This document shows, piece after piece, positions 55,076 through 64,000 of a stretch of DNA of 64,000 bases. Source of the stretch: Bretschneidera sinensis (taxonomy: Eukaryota; Streptophyta; Magnoliopsida; Brassicales; Akaniaceae); assembly GCA_023935145.1 (NCBI GenBank), contig CM043701.1:69545317-69609316 (forward strand), written 5' to 3'. Each line of letters begins with the position of its first letter. The first letter of the stretch is position 1. Position numbers and translations under genes: made by a program. The notes under the pieces were generated by a model. It searched no databases, had not been told where the DNA came from, and was given only the letters and a program-made list of their open reading frames with translations.

Positions 55076-56756
55076 TAACCACACAACAGAGGTACATTTT
55101 TTGTTCTTTTATTTATTTTTGTGTTGTTTATTTGTTTCATTTTTTTTATTTTATTTTTTTTATTTGTATTTTACTTTTAATTTTTAGTATGCTAACACAC
55201 GATGGAAGTCTTAATGGTACACCACAAATGCTTTCTTTTTGTTTGTTCTATGTTGTAGATCAGACTTTCAACCAGAAGATTAACATGCAGTTCATATGGA
55301 GGTGCACAAGTTTCAGCTGCCGTGCATTTTTGCTTACAAAGGGAGTTTCCTTTACCTTTTTCTTTAACATTGGGGACAATGTGATTTTTCAGTTGGGGGT
55401 GGAGGAAACATATTCTTTTTCTTTCATTGAACTGCTTAGTGTCATCTTTGTTTTTGTTTAGCATGCTTTATGTTACCCTTAGAGTCAATTTACATGTCAA
55501 TGATATGAGCATAATTGAGATAGCAGATAGCATGTAGAAGAAGTTAAATTTTGTTTCGGTTTGAAATTAATTTAAATATCAATCTTCATTTGGTTTAAGA
55601 CTCTAGTTTGTGGTAAGATTGTATGATTAGTCTATAACATCTAGAGAAATTTTATGTGTGATTATTTTGTGAATATTTTTGCGGTCTCAACAAGCTCTAG
55701 AACTTACTTGATAAACACTTGAGGCGAATTCCTATAATGCATATTACTTAGGATATGATATAGGCCATTTTTGGACCGTTTGAGCTTTTTAAACCTACCA
55801 TTGCTATATTTATCACTAGTCACCTATTTGAGTCTTTTTTCTTGAAAAAAAAAATTGAGCCTTGTTTCTTTGGATAAACCATTTACTTACCTTTATGAGC
55901 CTAAAAATATTTTATCCTTTCCTTTCTTTTAAAAGAACTTAGTTATACACATGTCGTGAGAAGCACTTAAAAGGAGTAAGGGTGGAAATATGAAAAAATA
56001 TCACTGCCACAACCCAAGTACATTAAAGGAGATAAGTGGGGGGTTGTAGAAAAGATAAGAAAAAAAATGATGAAAACGAAGGTGAATGGTTATGTGCCAA
56101 AAAAAAAAAAACGAATTATGGCAAAGAAAGAAGAAAGAAATAAAAAGAAAAGAAAAATGGTGATTTGTTGAAAGAAATGCTCGAAAAATGGTTGAAAGAG
56201 TTGGGTGTTGAAGTAAAGGTTATCAAGTGCTTAAAGTGATTGTGTTTAAAGTTAAGAGATTGAGTTCTTTTACTTGTGAATCCTTTCCATTCTTCCTTAG
56301 CCTTTACCTTAGCCTAACGTTACAAGCTTATTAAAGACCTTTTGATCCAATGTAGTGTGATTTTTCTACAATAGTGGAGAGTGGTTTAAAATGTAAGCAT
56401 ATGGAGTTTGTTTTTGTGATTGATGTCACACTATTTATTATGTTTTTAGAGACCAAGACTTGTATTCATGAATGTTATGCATAAAATCATCCGAGTGTTT
56501 GGATTAATGGATTGTGGTAAGATGGATGGTAAGAGTCAATAACGATTTTAAGATTGATGTTTGGATTACTTTTGGATTTGGGTGAAATTTAATGATTCTT
56601 TGTGCCTTGTGTTATGTGCAATTTTTGAGACAAAATGTGAATTACTCTTGGTTCAATGCTAGCATTGCTTTACTTTGTTTTTAACTCCCACTATAGAATT
56701 CATCTCTTATTTTCGCTTGAATTGCTAGGGACTAGCAATAAGCTAGTTGGGGGTTG
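55076..56756 (+). other. 3' untranslated region of E with two hairpin/PPT modules
   Basis: Non-coding. Internal module: hairpin ACATTG-GGGA-CAATGT (55367-55382) and AGTTGGGGGT (55391-55400). A long AT-rich middle parallels element D, with an A/G-rich stretch at 55990-56230. Terminal module: hairpin ATTGCTAG-GGA-CTAGCAAT (56721-56739) and AGTTGGGGGTTG (56745-56756) at the LTR border. Small frames here are low-complexity. Confidence 0.75.
56721..56756 (+). promoter_or_regulatory. Terminal hairpin and PPT of element E
   Basis: Perfect 8-bp arms with loop GGA, six bases, then TAGTTGGGGGTTG immediately before TGATGAGAGTC. Confidence 0.75.
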
Positions 56757-57505
56757 TGATGAGAGTCATAAAATGTTTCTCAACAGTGGTTAATTGTTAG
56801 CATTCTATGATTGATCTCGGTCTTTATTGCGCTTTTATTTGTTAATAACTCTAAAGTAATATTATTGGACCACTGACTTATTTCAGTGCAATTTTCAGGT
56901 ACTTTGAGTTTAAAAGAGAAAAAAAGGCGATCGTTGCTTAAAAGGCCAAGATCTCATGCCTCTGGAGGACAATATGGACTGCTGCCTGTATTGCGATCGA
57001 GCGAACAATCAGTGCGATCGAGCGCATATCTCACATCGACCAAGAAGTATTTTGCAGCGCAACTGCGATCGAGCGCAAGAAGGCTGCCATCGAGCGCACT
57101 CAGGCAGAATCCCACATCGGATAGAAAACACACAGCACTCCGGGAGTTGCCCTATAAAAACCCCCCTCCACTTCAGCTTTAGGCATCAATCGGAGCTCAT
57201 CTGAAATCATCAGAGAGTGAATCCAGAGGGCCTTTAGGAGCAATCAAGAGGGCCTTTAGGATGAATCCGAAAGTATAAATTTGGAGGGCAAGCTGAGGAT
57301 GATCGTTGAGAGGCCTGAGGCAACTCAAGTAAGCATGAGCTCGATGGCCAGCTAATCTCCAAGCAAGGCGAAGGGATGAATCCCTAGGTGTAGTTGTTCT
57401 TATTTTCCTTTATTTGATTCAGTTATAGTTGGATATTATTTTCATTAAACATTGTTATGTTTTATTCTTTAATTTAATTAGTAGATTTATTATTACTCTG
57501 GTGAT
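56757..57505 (+). repeat. 3' LTR of E, truncated
   Basis: Starts TGATGAGAGTCATAAAATG as in D and matches it to about D position 7043 (GGTGAT..CAT..CTCCTCC). TATAAAA at 57153-57159, with GCGATCGAGCGCA motifs at 56993-57105 upstream. It is cut where copia J begins; about 10 bases at the junction could belong to either. Confidence 0.88.
56993..57105 (+). promoter_or_regulatory. GCGATCGAGCGCA motif cluster in U3 of E
   Basis: Copies at 56993 (GCGATCGAGCGAAC), 57014 (GCGATCGAGCGCAT), 57065 (GCGATCGAGCGCAA) and 57089 (CCATCGAGCGCAC), ending about 50 bp before TATAAAA. The same motif occurs in the LTRs of H and I; D, whose LTR is otherwise closer to E, has a different GC-rich block there. Confidence 0.7.
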
Positions 57506-58168
57506 ATCAATGTCTCCTCCCCAGTTAGCATTAACCGATCCTACAATATCAAGATTCTTCTTACCTTCCATACTTCCATAACACAATGCAAACTCTGAAG
57601 TGTCACGTAGATATCTAAGAACTCTCCTGAGTGTAGTCCAATGTTCTTTCCTAAGATTAGAAATATATCTACTCAATACTCCCACTACTTGGGCGATATC
57701 TGGTCTCGTACACACCATAGCGTACATTAAGCTTCCAACCGCACTAGCATAAGGTACGTGCTCCATATCAACAGATTCTTCCTCTGTCTTTAGACATTGT
57801 TCCGAAGATAAATTGGTTCCTAAAGGCATAGAAGTCCCTACCGGTTTGCTGTCAAACATGTTAAATTTCTTCAACACTTCTTTAATATACTTCTTATGAC
57901 TTAACCATTGTTTTTTATTTTCACAATTCCTCTTTATCTGTATGCCCAAGATTAAGTTTGCTGACTTTATGTCTTTCTTGTCAAACTACCTTGCCAACGA
58001 TGCCTTCACAGTGCTAATTAACTTCCTGTTATTTCCAATCAACAGCATATTATCAACTTACAAGGTTAAAATGACAAAATCAATCCTTTTTTCACATAGA
58101 TGCAGTGATCAGCATAGCTGCAAGTGAACCCAAGCTGAATAGCATATGTGTCAAACTTCTGGTACCAC
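57506..58168 (-). pseudogene. RT second half and RNase H start of J
   Basis: Minus strand from 58168: WYQKFDTYAIQLGFTCSYADHCIY, then VDNMLLIGNN where the catalytic YVDD is stop-VDN. Next are LILGIQIKRNCENKKQWLS, YIKEVLKKFNM, PYASAVGSLMYAMVCTRPDIA, EHWTTLRRVLRYLRDTSEF and the RNase H start VNANWGGDIDI, which breaks off at the border with E LTR. The missing RNase H part is in plus orientation at 58180. Confidence 0.88.
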
Positions 58169-58171
58169 ATC

Positions 58172-58594
58172 CGTGGTGACTACTTCTACAAACAAATATG
58201 TGTTCAATATGTTTAGTGGGGCAGTGAGTTGGATAAGAAAGAGGCAAAGTGTTGTTGCTTTTTCATCCATAGAAGTAGAGTATATGGCGATAACTCATGC
58301 TGGAAAGGAAGCAGTTTGGCTTCAAAGGTTGTGTGTTGAGCTTGGATTTAAACAAGGAGCAGTGAAGGTGAAATGTGACAATCAAGGTGCTATCTTCTTA
58401 GCAAAGAATTCTACATTTCATTCATGGATGAAGCACATTGATATCCAATATCACTTCATCCTGGAAAAGATTGAAGAAAATGTGATAATCTTGGAGAACG
58501 TCGATATAACAGTGAACAACGCAGATTTCTTGACTAAAATAGTTAGTTTAGCAAAGTTTGAGTGGTGTGCTACTGAGATAGGCTTGAAGAAATA
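58172..58594 (+). pseudogene. RNase H second half of J, inverted
   Basis: Plus strand: STNKYVFNMFSGAVSW, FSSIEVEYMAITHAGKEAVWLQRL, VKCDNQGAIFLAKNSTFHSWMKHIDIQYHFI and NADFLTKIVSLAKFEWC, ending with TAG at 58593. It continues the RNase H that stops at 57506 on the other strand, with no overlap, so it is one gene split by inversion rather than a second element. Confidence 0.88.
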
Positions 58595-58633
58595 GAGTTC
58601 TAGGAAGTTTTTCATGTGTGTGAAGTATTTACC

Positions 58634-58644
58634 AAGTGGGAGAT
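58634..58644 (+). promoter_or_regulatory. Polypurine tract of J
   Basis: AAGTGGGAGAT directly before TGTTAGAGTTGG. Confidence 0.8.
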
Positions 58645-58972
58645 TGTTAGAGTTGGTAAATAATTCATGGGTCCAGATATGTGGAACCCCCAACGACCAT
58701 GGTTTTGGGTCAGTTTTTTTATTGATGGTTTGGGCTTGGGCCCATGAATAGCTGTGGTTTTGCAACAGAGAGGAAACCCTAATTAGGGTATCTCAAGTTG
58801 CTTATAAATTCTCTCTATATACTGAGCGCACATTGTAACGAAAGATTTGTGAGGTTGATAATAATGAAACTTGTGGCAGGATGTAGCCCTATTCCGAGGT
58901 GAACCTAGGTATATTATGTCTTATTTTCTTTATGTTAATAATTCGTGTGATTGACAGGTCTTGAATCGCTCA
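58645..58972 (+). repeat. 3' LTR of J (inverted orientation)
   Basis: Starts TGTTAGAGTTGG and ends TTGAATCGCTCA. It matches the reverse complement of 62280-62564: AACCCTAATTAGGG, TTGCTTATAAAT (TATA at 58803-58808), CGCACATTGTAACGA and GATTTGTGAGGTTGATAATA. Confidence 0.88.
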
Positions 58973-58975
58973 CAC

Positions 58976-59318
58976 ATCACAAATGATAAAAGATTGATTG
59001 AAAGAAGTTGAATTGTTTATTTTATGAAAATTGTGTAAATGATTGAATAATATAATAAAGAAACGACAAGGTTCCAGAAATCCTCCCTAGGTTCGTTGCT
59101 CTAATCCTAACTTGATTCAGTTGTTTTATTCTCGATTGCAAGTTTCACATCCCAAACAGGCAATCGGAAAATATTCAATTAAAGCGCATTTATAAACCCT
59201 AATGTGATTGCTATGAATTATTCTTTACTTTCAAACACACATGACCTAACTTATAAATTATCAAAAGACGACGGTATATCTAAATGACAATACTGCAGCA
59301 ATGGACAAATCTATAAAA
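58976..59318 (-). repeat. E/D-type gypsy LTR fragment in reverse orientation
   Basis: The reverse complement matches D 7119-7464 and E 49178-49408: ATAGATTTGTCCATTGCTGCAGTATTG, GGGTTTATAAATGCG, TGTTTGGGATGTGAAACTTGCAAT and GGTTCCAGAAATCC in reverse. It is the part of the LTR that follows, after a 76-bp gap, where the E right LTR stops at 57505. Confidence 0.88.
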
Positions 59319-60890
59319 GAGATCTATCGGACTCAATCACAAAGCCTTCTGGCTATTTCATGTAAATTTCCTCCTCTAAGTCCTCATGAAGGAAAGCTAT
59401 CTTCACATCTAGTTGCTCAACCTCTAGATCATTAGTAGCTACCACTGATAAGACAAATATAACAGATGTCAACTTTGCTACTGGGGAAAATATCTCACCA
59501 TAGTCAGTTCCCTCTATTTGCGAGTACCCTTTTGCAACCAGACATACCTTGTAGTTTTCTACCATTCCATATGCATTTGTTTTCTTCTTGAAAACCCATT
59601 TGCACCCAATTGCCTTCTAATCTTTAGGCAATTTCACAAGGTTCCATGTTTCATTCCTGTCCAGTGCTTGCATCTCCTATTTCATAGCATCCTCCCACAG
59701 ATTTGCATCATTCGAGGTCCTCGCCTCTTTCACTGTGCTAAGATCATCACCAGTAATATTTAAAGCATATAATGCACTGTAAGCACTAGGGGAATACCTT
59801 ATGGGTGGCCTTCTAACCCGTGTGGATCTCTTTATGATAGGTGTTGTCTCTACCCCAAGCCAACATCTGAATCCTCATCATCTACATCAGAAACATGAAT
59901 ATCGTGCTCAAACCCAAATAACTCGATTCTGAAGTATCTGATGCAGTCTGTGGTGTAGTCTCCCACTCTTTATCTCCTGGCCTAAGATCAATCTAAACTT
60001 TCTCTGGCTGTTTCGGTACATCTTGGACAGCCACCATATCCCTTTTGTGCTTCTCTGAACACAATATCTCTGCTGAAAACTGTACTCATGTTTTTTGGAT
60101 TCCATAACTTGTACCCCTTGACCCTATCCTTATAACCAATGGAAATGCACTTCACTGATTTTTTGTTAAGTTTGTTCCTCTTTTCTTTTGGAACATGTAT
60201 ATAAGCATCACACCCAAACACCCTAACATGAGCCAAACTCGGTTTCTTCCCAAATAATGCCTCAAACGGTGTCTAATCCTGCAAAGCTGATGTAGGTGAC
60301 ATGTTCTTTAGATAACATACAGTAGCCATCACCTCTACCCAAAACTCCGGCTTCAAGTCTACACAACTCAGTATACTCCTCGATTTCTCCATGAGTGACC
60401 GATTGATTCTCTCAACCACCCCATTTTGTTGAGGTGTATATGGAGTTATTTTTTTTTTCTTGCAATGCCGTTTGCCACATAGAATTACTCAAACTTGTCT
60501 GGGCAAAATTCTCTTCCATTATTTGTTCTCAATACTTTTATCTTTTTTTCCATCTGATTTTCTACCAATGCTTTAAACTCACGAAACTTATCAAATGCTT
60601 CACATTTACTCTTAATGAAGAAAATTCATGCACACCTTAAAAAATCATCAATGAAAGAGACGTAATACCTTAATTTTCCAAGAGATTAGACCGAAATTGG
60701 CTTAGACACATCTCTATGTATCAAATCCAGAATACTCTTTACCCTCATACCAGTAGACTTAAAACTCACATGGTTCTACTTGCCATGTAGATAATGCTCA
60801 CAGAAACCGAATCCCATAGAGCAGTTTAGGACTCCCTTCACCATTTGCTTCGATGATAAAGTAGATAGTCCATTTTCACTTATATGCCTA
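59319..60890 (-). pseudogene. Integrase and RT first half of J
   Basis: Integrase, very decayed: HRDVSKPISV-like text, then AHVRVFGCDAYIHVPKEKRNKLNKK and CISIGYKDRVKGYKLWNPK (60236-60050). RT begins near 59650 and is clear in MVENYKVCLVAKGYSQIEG, GEIFSPVAKLTSV, EVEQLDVKIAFLHEDLEEEIYMK and PEGF, ending at 59320 where E LTR begins. About 20 codons of RT between here and WYQKFD (58168) were lost in the rearrangement. Confidence 0.82.
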
Positions 60891-62238
60891 AGTCTCTAAT
60901 GCCACAATATAGAGAACTTCGCCTCATCATCAGTCGTCTCCTCAGAGATAAAACCTCCATTGTACTGACTTTGTACTGTACGTCTCAAAAACTTGTACAA
61001 CCTACCAACACCTTGTGTGATTACTAGCGATCCATAGGTCATCTTGCATGAATTTTTTTCATTGTTGAAATTCACTCCTCTATCCGTCATCTTGTTGATT
61101 GACATCAGGTTCCTGTTGAGACCGAGAATATGCATCATGCTTGGAAGTGTTCTGACTGTCCCATCGTTCATCTTCAACTTCACCTTCCTACGACCAATAA
61201 TTTTAACTGAAGAGTTATCTCCCAATAAAACATTTCCCCCATCAAAGGTTTCATACTCATAAAACTAATCTCTATGAGGTGTCATGTGAAAGGATGCTCT
61301 TGTGTCAATTATCTAAACACTTCGATCTGATTGAACCAAATAGGATACCATATTTAAGTCACCAACATCATCATCATACTGGTTCTTGTTTCCTGAAGCT
61401 GATATCTTGATTTCCCACCTTTCAAGGTTCATACTCTTACTTCTACAATCATTCTTCAGATGTTCGGGTTTCTTACACTTCTAACACTTCAACCCAGATT
61501 TATCCCAACTTTTCAATCTTCCCCTAGGCTTGGGTTTATCACCAGACCTCTTGTAGTATCTATCATGGGTTCACCTTCTCACAGATAAGGCATCTTTTGA
61601 CGAGTTCTTTGTACCCTTCCGTCTCATCTGCTCAGACAATAATGCTACCATGACATTCTCAAAGGACAGATCAGTCGTACCACTACCAATCGCAACTATC
61701 AAGTTATCCCACGAATCAGGCAGTGAACAGAGCAGTGTAATAGCCTTATCTTCATCTACCACATCAACATTGATAGAAAATAACTGACCTATCAAAGTGT
61801 TGAACTCATGTAGATGAACTGAAAAAGAATCTCCCTCAGCCATCCGAAGATTGTACAACTTCTTCTGTAGAAACAGTTTGTTTACTAGAGATTTACTTTG
61901 ATAAAAGCTTTCTAGCTTCATCCAGAGTTTTTTTGCAGTCTTCTCCCAAAAAAATTTATTAGGATGGAATTGGCCAAGCATAGTCGAATTAAACATCGTG
62001 CCTTATGATCGAGCTTTTCCCACTCTGTGATGACCACTGAAGATGATGCCGAAACCATCATTGGAGACGCCGCCTCTGCTGTGGATGCTACCATCATAGT
62101 CATCATACTCTTCCGTATCTCATCGACTATCATCATCCACAAGTCCCTGTCCACAAGTAGATCCTTCATCTTCAGTTTCCACAACTCGAAGCTCTTCCCT
62201 CCGAACTTCTTGATTTCAATCTGTGATCCAATCGACAT
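60891..62238 (-). pseudogene. Gag and protease of J
   Basis: Gag starts at ATG 62238 (MSIGSQIEIKKFGGKSFELWK), shifts frame near 61970 and continues LWMKLESFYQSKSLVNKLF, KKLYNLRMAEGDSF, LCSLPDSWDNLIVAIGSG and VMVALLSEQMRRKG. Zinc knuckle: CxKCKKPEHLKNDC with a stop at x (about 61480). Protease: IIDTRASFHMTPH (catalytic Asp kept, usual DTGA is DTRA) near 61300, then GDNSSVKIIGRRKVKLKM, LPSMMHILGLNRNLMSINK and VQSQYNGG to the stop at 60896. Confidence 0.87.
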
Positions 62239-62264
62239 CTTTGATCGTTAATCCTCGAACACAA

Positions 62265-62277
62265 GGCTTTGATACAA
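62265..62277 (-). promoter_or_regulatory. PBS of J (initiator tRNA-Met, decayed)
   Basis: The minus strand reads TTGTATCAAAGCC two bases after the LTR, close to TGGTATCAGAGCC. Confidence 0.75.
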
Positions 62278-62279
62278 AT

Positions 62280-62564
62280 TGAACGATTTGAGACTTATCA
62301 ATCATATGAATTACAAACAGAAAAAAAGAACGCAATATACCCAGGTTCACCCCATAATAGGGCTATGTCCTCCCAAAAGTTTCACTATTATCAACCTCAC
62401 AAATCTCTCGTTACAATGTGCGCTTAATACATCGAGAGTATTTATAAGCAACTTAAGATGCCCTAATTAGGGTTTTCACCCTGTTGCAAAACCACGACTA
62501 TTTATTGGCCCAATCCCAAATCGTCAAGTAAAAAACTAGACCCAAAATAAACTATGGATTAACA
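62280..62564 (-). repeat. 5' LTR of J
   Basis: The reverse complement starts TGTTAATCCATAG at 62564 and ends TCAAATCGTTCA at 62280. TATAAATA at 62446-62439 (minus). Shorter than the 3' LTR by 43 bp. The flank ATAGT (right) has no partner beside the 3' LTR (CACAT), as expected after rearrangement. Confidence 0.87.
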
Positions 62565-62966
62565 ATAGTTGGCTTTTACTATGTATGCTTCTCTTGTTGT
62601 GATGACTCTTTCTATTATGACGCTAATAGTAATTCCTTTTAGAATCTAGAGCTAAAATATACTAATAAGTGATGGTTAGGATTTAGTTTTTTATATATGA
62701 CTTGCAATTGGTCTTAGGTCGCTGAAGAATCTAGATTTTTTTATATTTGAAATTATTTGTTTAATACTTGTATATAAGCCCTATACTTATTGGTTAGAAT
62801 AAAGGGAATAAAAAATACATGTTTTATAGCCATACTCTTCTTCTTTTCTTTCTTCTATATTATGTTTCTTTATTTTTCATCTTCTATTATGGATTTACAG
62901 CTAATGATCAAAACACCAAATTTATGTTCACTGATCTGCCACTAATATTTTATACTTGCACTATCA
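62565..62966. other. AT-rich DNA between J and the cyclin remnant
   Basis: No gene, repeat or structural feature recognised. It may include upstream sequence of the cyclin-like pseudogene; the frame just before 62967 contains a stop at about 62943. Confidence 0.5.
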
Positions 62967-63371
62967 ATGCCTAAACCCATACATATAGAACATTTGCAAT
63001 AGAATGATTTAATCAATGTTAGGTATAGGGAAATTCAATGGCTCATCAAGCATCATAGTCAGTTGAATCTATCCTTTGGAACCATTTTCTATCCTGCAAG
63101 TTATATTGATGGGTTCATATCCATGAGTGATCAAGAGTGTTGTAGATGGAGGTATTGGATGGTTAAGTTATTGTTTTTGGCATGTTTATAAATTTCATCT
63201 AATAATTTTAGCGAGACCTCAACTCCTTCCTTGCATGAAATCATATGGAAAACCTCAATAATTCAATTCAATCAAGCACAAACGAATGGATGGGAATTAA
63301 TATTGTTATATGCATTAAGATGGCACCTTGGCAATACAACAATTTACTTGTATGTAAAGTTTCTCATATAA
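62967..63371 (+). pseudogene. D-type cyclin remnant (CYCD7-like cyclin box)
   Basis: One frame from ATG 62967 to TAA 63369-63371 with in-frame stops TAG 63000 and TAA 63189 and no shift. Text: EHLQ-stop-NDLINVRYREIQWLIKHHSQLNLSFG, FYPASYIDGFISMS, WRYWMVKLLFLACL-stop, FSETSTPSLHEI and WELILLYALRWHLGNTTIYLYVKFL. The pattern (REAI.WLI..., LNLS..T.F.A..Y.DRF, WM..L...ACLS, SKFSE...P.L.EI, MELI.L.AL.WRL...T) follows the cyclin N-terminal fold of plant D cyclins, nearest in my memory to CYCD7. It would bind a CDK and control G1. Lack of introns and missing start and C-terminus suggest a fragment, perhaps a retrocopy. Confidence 0.65.
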
Positions 63372-63671
63372 AGCATGTATTAATCTACAAGCCTTTTCAA
63401 TCAAGACCAAAAGTATAATCTTAATCAAGTGCTAAATGATCATTAAAGCGCAATTAGTCAGCCTAATTCACAACTTGGGCGAGTCTTGCTACTGTCTTTC
63501 AAGTATTGTGAAGTGTTGCTTCGAGAGTGAATTAATCCAAGTTTATAATTTCCATGTTGATTTTTATTTTCTTGATTTTGTTGGTTTAAGCATCAATCAT
63601 GAAGTAAGAAATAAGTGAAAGAGGGAAGAATAGTAGAGATTGATGGTGTTCAAGAACCAACAAAGCCTTGA
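63372..63671. other. Unassigned DNA between the cyclin remnant and L
   Basis: AT-rich, no recognised coding content. A 60-codon frame at 63436-63618 has no similarity that I can name. Confidence 0.45.
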
Positions 63672-64000
63672 TGGAAATACAATGATATTTCAAAACTCAA
63701 AGACCACTTTCATAAGAGTTATGCATATAGTTGTATATACCTATAGCTGTATATGTCTATAGTTATATCCTAAGCTTACAGTCATAACCAGCTGCAGTAG
63801 TTTACAACAATATTTATTACATTAAATATATCAGTTATATTTTCTGAATTGTTGAATGTTTATTTGGTTGTTACTTGCTGTTGCATTTCTACAACCATGT
63901 AATAAATACTTTGTTCTTTCATCTCTCTTATAAATAAACTACCTCTCATCACATCTTAACACAGAAAAATATAAAAAAAATTATGAATTATTCTCACTAT
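63672..64000 (+). repeat. LTR-like sequence L, plus-strand copy, cut by window end
   Basis: Starts TGGAAATACAATGATATTTC and matches the reverse complement of 26855-27165, including TGAGAGGTAGT..ATTTATAAGAGAG text in reverse. TATAAATA at 63929-63936, preceded by TATAGTTGTATATACC-type short tandem repeats (about 63728-63770). The remainder lies beyond the window. Confidence 0.65.

Larger units (their letters stand above)
49178..57505 (+). mobile_element. Element E: nearly complete Athila/Tat-type gypsy element
   Basis: 5' LTR remnant (last 323 bp), tRNA-Asp PBS, gag, protease, RT, RNase H, integrase, long 3' untranslated region, PPT and the first 750 bp of the 3' LTR. Gag-protease is one frame and RT-RNase H-IN a second, with in-frame stops and one T-run frameshift at about 52250. 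Both LTRs are cut by copia sequences (C on the left, J on the right). Close relative of D and G. Confidence 0.92.
57505..62564 (-). mobile_element. Element J: Tork-like copia element, internally rearranged
   Basis: 5' LTR, PBS, gag, protease, integrase and first half of RT lie on the minus strand (62564 to 59319). The 3' LTR and end of RNase H are on the plus strand (58172-58972), while the rest of RT and the start of RNase H are on minus (58168-57506). A 343-bp piece of E-type LTR on minus (58976-59318) separates them. Two nested inversions restore a normal minus-strand element next to an E-type LTR. The LTRs are short (285 and 328 bp). Confidence 0.82.

Overview
The window is AT-rich nuclear DNA of a flowering plant, made almost entirely of LTR retrotransposons inserted into one another. 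The evidence is plant-type Ty1/copia and Ty3/gypsy domain order, LTRs of 285 bp to about 1.96 kb, primer binding sites (PBS) matching plant initiator tRNA-Met (copia) or tRNA-Asp (gypsy), and polypurine tracts (PPT) next to 3' LTRs. No rRNA, tRNA, CRISPR or bacterial-type gene was found. The only probable host-gene remnant is a D-type cyclin pseudogene near the right end. The species cannot be told from the sequence.

Layout, using letters as my own element names. A (1-3210, +): 3' end of a chromodomain gypsy element with its whole 3' LTR. 3211-4422: unclassified DNA with a diverged 246-bp direct repeat. B (4423-20158, -): large SIRE/Maximus-like copia element with both LTRs, one decayed gag-pol frame, and an extra ORF between pol and the 3' LTR that seems to have its own promoter. 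D (6135-11735, +), a pol-less gypsy element, sits inside B. L (20417/20686 and 26760-27165, -): LTR-like sequence split by K (20687-26754, +), a complete Tork/Tnt1-like copia element with target duplication GCAAC. A second copy of L starts at 63672 (+). G (27840-31990 and 45004-46085, +): Athila/Tat-type gypsy element split in its reverse transcriptase by H (31991-44998, TSD GTAAC). H is split in gag by I (34062-39898, TSD GCTAG). C (46086-49177, -): B-like copia fragment without LTRs joining G to E. E (49178-57505, +): the best preserved gypsy element, with gag, PR, RT, RNase H and IN all recognisable. J (57505-62564): copia element, mostly on -, scrambled by two nested inversions and carrying a piece of E-type LTR. 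62967-63371: cyclin-D (CYCD7-like) pseudogene.

No element has an intact coding frame. E and K are closest: E needs one frameshift and about nine stops explained, and K a few single-base shifts and stops. Because D and H lack pol and I has only its start, they would have depended on pol enzymes from relatives such as E or G. The nesting gives relative ages: G older than H older than I, and B older than D.

Most unusual signals: (1) the extra ORF of B has a TATA box and a cluster of about ten CCAGTCGACTGG-type palindromes upstream, the same motif that fills the U3 of B's LTRs; (2) several unrelated LTR families carry a CpG-rich palindrome or short-repeat block just upstream of their TATA box; (3) the gypsy elements carry a 'GGGA-loop hairpin plus G-rich tract' module twice, once inside the 3' untranslated region and once at the real PPT, with a compensatory base-pair change between families; (4) a deletion junction in C is an 18-bp perfect inverted repeat, the mark of templated end joining.
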